A stretch of DNA of 64,000 nt from Bacteroidales bacterium. Lineage in GTDB: Bacteria; Bacteroidota; Bacteroidia; Bacteroidales; UBA1402. Position numbers and translations under genes: made by a program. Shown piece by piece: positions 61,239 to 64,000 of the stretch. The notes under the pieces are model-generated. The model did not search any database. It saw only the letters and a list, made by a program, of their open reading frames with translations, and was not told the origin of the DNA. The DNA lies in the NCBI GenBank assembly GCA_017464285.1, contig JAFUDT010000003.1, positions 186,001 to 250,000 of the forward strand. The letters run 5' to 3'. Within the stretch, counting starts at the first letter, position 1. Each line of letters starts with the position of its first letter.

Positions 61239-62843
61239 ATGAAACTGAAATATTTATTTGCCTTGTCCATGGGGGCTTTGATGCTCAATGCCTGTGTGGA
61301 GATGGACCTGCAGCCGGAGGGCGCAACGCTGACCACCGATATCAAGCAGGAGGTCTCCACGGCCATGCCCGACCGGGCCGAGGCCAGTGTGAGGGCCATT
61401 TTCTCCCAGTTCAATGTCTATGCACCTAACTATGGTGTCTTTGGTAACAGAGTACGTCACAACGACTTTGGCTACAGCTCAATCATGATGTTCACCGATG
61501 CCAACACCGAAGACTGGAGCGGTGCCGACGACGGCTACAACTGGGCCGGCAACAGCATGACCTACGACGACCGTCCTTATACCAGCTATGAGAGCGATAT
61601 CGTATGGAACGACCATTACAATATCATTTTTGCTGCTAACAGCGTGGTCGGCTCCATCGATCCTGCCACGACCGATGCCTTGAGCCAGTTCTACCTGGCA
61701 CAGGGGCTGGCCAGCCGTGGTTTCGCCTATCTGGGTCTGGCTCAGCTCTATCAGTTCAACTACAAGGGCAACGAGGACAAGCCCTGTGTGCCGCTCATCA
61801 CGGACCAGAATGCCGACGATGCGGCTGTCAACGGGGCCAAGCGTGCCTCTGTCCAGGAAGTCTATGACCAGATTGATGCCGACCTGACCGAGGCCATCCG
61901 TCTGCTGGAAGCCTCCGAGGCTGTCGGACAGACGCGTCCCGACCGTCGTTATATCGACCTGGCTGTTTCTTTCGGCCTGAGAGCCCGTATGAACCTGGCT
62001 ATGCAGAATTATGCTCAGGCTGCGCTGGATGCCGACAGTGCCATCTATTACACGGATGCTCGTCCGGCCACTATCGCCGAGGTCAGTGCTCCGGCATTTG
62101 CTTCTGCAGCCGAACCCAACTGGATGTGGGGTATCCTGATTGCCGAGACAGACGATGTCGTCTCTTCGGGTATTGTCAACTGGATTTCCCACTGCGGTAC
62201 TTTCAACTATGGCTATTGCCAGTATTCCGGCGGCCATCAGATCAGCAAAAAGCTCTACAATGTCATCCCCGAATCGGATGTCCGTAAGGGCTGGTGGAGC
62301 AATGCCGAAGGCAAGTCGGCCAATATCCCGGCTGCCTGGCAGGATTACCTGGACGAACTGGAGTTTCCGAAATACACCAGCTGTAAGTTCGCCCCCTATC
62401 AGAACATACTGGACAACGATGTCAACGCCAACGATATTCCTTTGATGCGTGTCGAGGAAATGTATCTTATCAAGGCAGAAGCCCAGGCTATGTCCGGGGC
62501 TGACGGCAAGACGACATTGGAAAACTTCGTCAAGACCTACCGCGATCCGGAATATACCTCTACGGGCAATGTCCAGGACGATGTCTATCTGCAGAAGCGT
62601 ATCGAACTCTGGGGTGAAGGTCTGATCTGGTATGACGTCATGCGTCTGAATAAGGGTATCGACCGTCGCGGTGCAGGTTTCCCCATCACTGCTGTGCTCA
62701 AAATCGATGCTGACGATCCGATCCTGCTGTGGCGTCTGCCGCAGACGGAAATTCAGGGTAACTCTGCCTTGACGGATGATGACAACAACAAATCGACGGA
62801 GGTCCCGACTCCTGTTGACGATGACGAAACGGTCAAACTTTAA
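61239..62843 (+). CDS. SusD-like surface lipoprotein (rightward operon)
   Basis: 534 residues, lipobox LNAC (MKLKYLFALSMGALMLNACVEMDLQPEG). SusD features: YLAQGLASRGFAYLGLAQLYQFNYKGNED, GLRARMNLAMQNYAQAALDADSAI, MRVEEMYLIKAEAQAMSG and DDVYLQKRIELWGEGLIWYDVMRLNKGIDRRG. The gene is intact although its susC partner is damaged, which suggests the pair is still in use in some form, for example after inversion or if the frameshift is a sequencing error. It lies 32 bp after the repaired susC stop. Confidence 0.95.
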   Translation: MKLKYLFALSMGALMLNACVEMDLQPEGATLTTDIKQEVSTAMPDRAEASVRAIFSQFNVYAPNYGVFGNRVRHNDFGYSSIMMFTDANTEDWSGADDGYNWAGNSMTYDDRPYTSYESDIVWNDHYNIIFAANSVVGSIDPATTDALSQFYLAQGLASRGFAYLGLAQLYQFNYKGNEDKPCVPLITDQNADDAAVNGAKRASVQEVYDQIDADLTEAIRLLEASEAVGQTRPDRRYIDLAVSFGLRARMNLAMQNYAQAALDADSAIYYTDARPATIAEVSAPAFASAAEPNWMWGILIAETDDVVSSGIVNWISHCGTFNYGYCQYSGGHQISKKLYNVIPESDVRKGWWSNAEGKSANIPAAWQDYLDELEFPKYTSCKFAPYQNILDNDVNANDIPLMRVEEMYLIKAEAQAMSGADGKTTLENFVKTYRDPEYTSTGNVQDDVYLQKRIELWGEGLIWYDVMRLNKGIDRRGAGFPITAVLKIDADDPILLWRLPQTEIQGNSALTDDDNNKSTEVPTPVDDDETVKL

Positions 62844-62874
62844 TGCATTAGTAACCCAATAAAACGAGTATATT

Positions 62875-63627
62875 ATGAAACTGAATAGAATTCTGTTTGG
62901 CGTATTGGGACTGTCTTTGCTGGCTTTTGCCTCTTGTCAGAGTGACAAGGAAGACTACGAGTTCGCTCCTCAGGTGGTTTCCGGCGCCTATCTCTCTGCC
63001 GATACGACTGTTTTCCAGAAACTTCCTTCAGATGCACAGACGGTCAGGCTGGTGATTTCCCGTGTTGACACTCTTGCTGCCGGAGAAGTGACCCTCAAGC
63101 ATACCAATGACAAGTTCGATGTGCCAGCAACGGTGAGCTTCGCCGCCGGCGAGGCTTCCAAGGAAGTGGTGATTCCCTTTGCGATTGCCTCCGGAACGAA
63201 TGCCGCCGATACTGTCACCCTTACATCCGAGGCCTATCCTTACGGAGCAGCCGTTCTCGTCTTTGACGTGACGGTAGTCAAGGAATACGCTGCTACTTTT
63301 GTCTCTGCCATGTTCGAGGATTCCTGGGATACTCCTGTCTATGAAATCGCTCCCGGAAAGTTCATGATTCCCGGCTGCTATGAGGAGGGTTTTGACCTGA
63401 TCTTCACTATCAGCGGCACGAAGGTGACATTTGCTGACCAGAAAGCCTGGGATAGTGCTTCTATGGGTATGGAGTATGGCATTATCTGGGTGGTCAGCAA
63501 CCCTGCCGGTTCCTATGATGCCGAAAATGGCATTATCTCTGCACCTCTTTTCCATCATCTGGAGGGAAGTAATTCCGGATTTGGTACAGAGGTGGAGCAG
63601 ATTGTCTTCACAGATGAGAAGCCGTAA
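62875..63627 (+). CDS. Surface lipoprotein, third gene of the rightward susCD operon
   Basis: 250 residues with lipobox FASC (MKLNRILFGVLGLSLLAFASCQSDKED). Residues about 35-125 are a beta-sandwich of the Calx-beta-like sort (DKFDVPATVSFAAGEASKEVVIPFAIASGTNAADTVTLTSEAY), like the lipoprotein of the divergent operon. A C-terminal beta domain (about 135-250) contains PGKFMIPGCYEEGFDLIFTISGTKVTFADQKAWDSASMG. It is about half the size of its counterpart. Probably the surface binding partner of SusCD; ligand unknown. An intrinsic terminator follows. Confidence 0.72.
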   Translation: MKLNRILFGVLGLSLLAFASCQSDKEDYEFAPQVVSGAYLSADTTVFQKLPSDAQTVRLVISRVDTLAAGEVTLKHTNDKFDVPATVSFAAGEASKEVVIPFAIASGTNAADTVTLTSEAYPYGAAVLVFDVTVVKEYAATFVSAMFEDSWDTPVYEIAPGKFMIPGCYEEGFDLIFTISGTKVTFADQKAWDSASMGMEYGIIWVVSNPAGSYDAENGIISAPLFHHLEGSNSGFGTEVEQIVFTDEKP

Positions 63628-63652
63628 CAAAGTCAACTACACTAATAACGGA

Positions 63653-63686
63653 AAGCCGGGCCGGGACAGAACCGGCCCGGCTTTTT
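63653..63686 (+). terminator. Intrinsic terminator of the rightward susCD operon
   Basis: A 12-bp perfect stem (AAGCCGGGCCGG / CCGGCCCGGCTT) with a 7-nt loop and a T-run. Confidence 0.9.
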
Positions 63687-63702
63687 CAATTATCGGAATC
63701 AA

Positions 63703-64000
63703 ATGAAAAAGCTATCACTCTTGTTATTTATTCTTTTCTTGTGCCGGCATGCCTCCCTGTCTTCCCAAGAGAGAACGATGGCTGAAAAGCAGGAAGCCGC
63801 CCTCGAAGTTCTCCGGCCTGACCGCCATGAACATGAGAAGGAGCTCCATCCCCTGCGTGTCCTCTGGTCGGGCAGGGGCCTGACTGTCCTGGGCTCAGAA
63901 GGAAATGGTTATGCTCTTGTCGCCAATAAGCGTGTCGACCGTGCCATACTGGGCTATGCCGTCTCGCCGTTCAATCCGGACTCGAACCCCGGGCTGGCAT
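63703..64000 (+). CDS. Partial secreted C10-type (streptopain-like) cysteine protease, N-terminus
   Basis: 99 codons from ATG 63703 to the window edge. Signal peptide MKKLSLLLFILFLCRHASLSSQ, then a charged stretch and LRVLWSGRGLTVLGSEGNGYALVANKRVDRAILGYAVSPFNPDSNPGLA. The phrase GYALVANKRVDRAILGYA followed by an NPGL motif is the usual N-terminal prodomain of peptidase family C10 proteins and of related inhibitor domains in Bacteroidota. The catalytic Cys and His lie beyond the edge, so this could also be a stand-alone C10-inhibitor-like domain. Its own promoter is not clear; it starts 16 bp after the terminator. Confidence 0.65.
   Translation, partial: MKKLSLLLFILFLCRHASLSSQERTMAEKQEAALEVLRPDRHEHEKELHPLRVLWSGRGLTVLGSEGNGYALVANKRVDRAILGYAVSPFNPDSNPGLA

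Overview
The window is chromosomal DNA from a Bacteroidales-type member of the Bacteroidota with fairly high GC. The evidence is three SusC/SusD pairs, many secreted glycan-active enzymes with Bacteroides-style signal peptides or lipoboxes, a sodium-pumping methylmalonyl-CoA decarboxylase set, promoters of the TTG-N(19-24)-TAnnTTTG type with few Shine-Dalgarno sites, and a thiamine locus of TonB receptor, PnuT and ThiN. The species cannot be named from what I can see.

Layout. 1-1684 (-): a partial outer-membrane/macroglobulin-like protein and a membrane-anchored coiled-coil protein. 2046-6865 (+): an RbsD-like protein, then methylmalonyl-CoA epimerase and the four decarboxylase subunits (propionate branch, Na+ pump), closed by a strong terminator. 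7051-20088 (+): polysaccharide module 1 with a DHDPS-family aldolase, Na+ symporter, pectate lyase, DUF3826 protein, two tandem beta-helix/DUF6298-like giants and a sialidase-like propeller. 20058-23670 (-): TPP-riboswitch-controlled thiamine uptake and pyrophosphorylation. 24052-25644 (+): an (alpha/alpha)6-type glycosidase. 25734-39978 (+): module 2, a LacI-led run of eleven genes with a second aldolase-symporter pair, Fe-alcohol dehydrogenase, PdxA-like dehydrogenase, DUF1537 kinase, GH28, an STN-domain esterase, a GH140-type apiosidase, a DUF3826 protein and a propeller-TIM-barrel fusion lipoprotein. 40465-45462: SusC/SusD. 45612-47009: a lone tyrosine recombinase between two near-identical direct repeats. 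47066-51414 (-): a small lipoprotein and a large M6 metalloprotease. 51502-57928 (-) and 58133-63627 (+): two divergent susCD-lipoprotein operons, the second with a headless and frameshifted susC. 63703-end: start of a C10-type (streptopain-like) protease.

How it fits together. The apiosidase, GH28, pectate lyase, esterase and DUF3826 genes point to pectin, most specifically rhamnogalacturonan II (RG-II), the main natural source of apiose. RG-II also carries the 2-keto-3-deoxy acids Kdo and Dha. My main proposal is that module 2 encodes a full cytoplasmic route for Dha: aldol cleavage to pyruvate plus a C4 aldehyde acid, reduction to D-threonate, phosphorylation, then oxidative decarboxylation to dihydroxyacetone phosphate. 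A CG-centred palindrome, matching at 12 of 14 positions, lies in the LacI promoter and upstream of the nearby susC and would tie uptake to this catabolism. The right-hand divergent susC pair carries a 14-bp inverted repeat, in frame in both genes, bracketing the only clear promoter and signal peptide, which looks like an on/off or swap switch.
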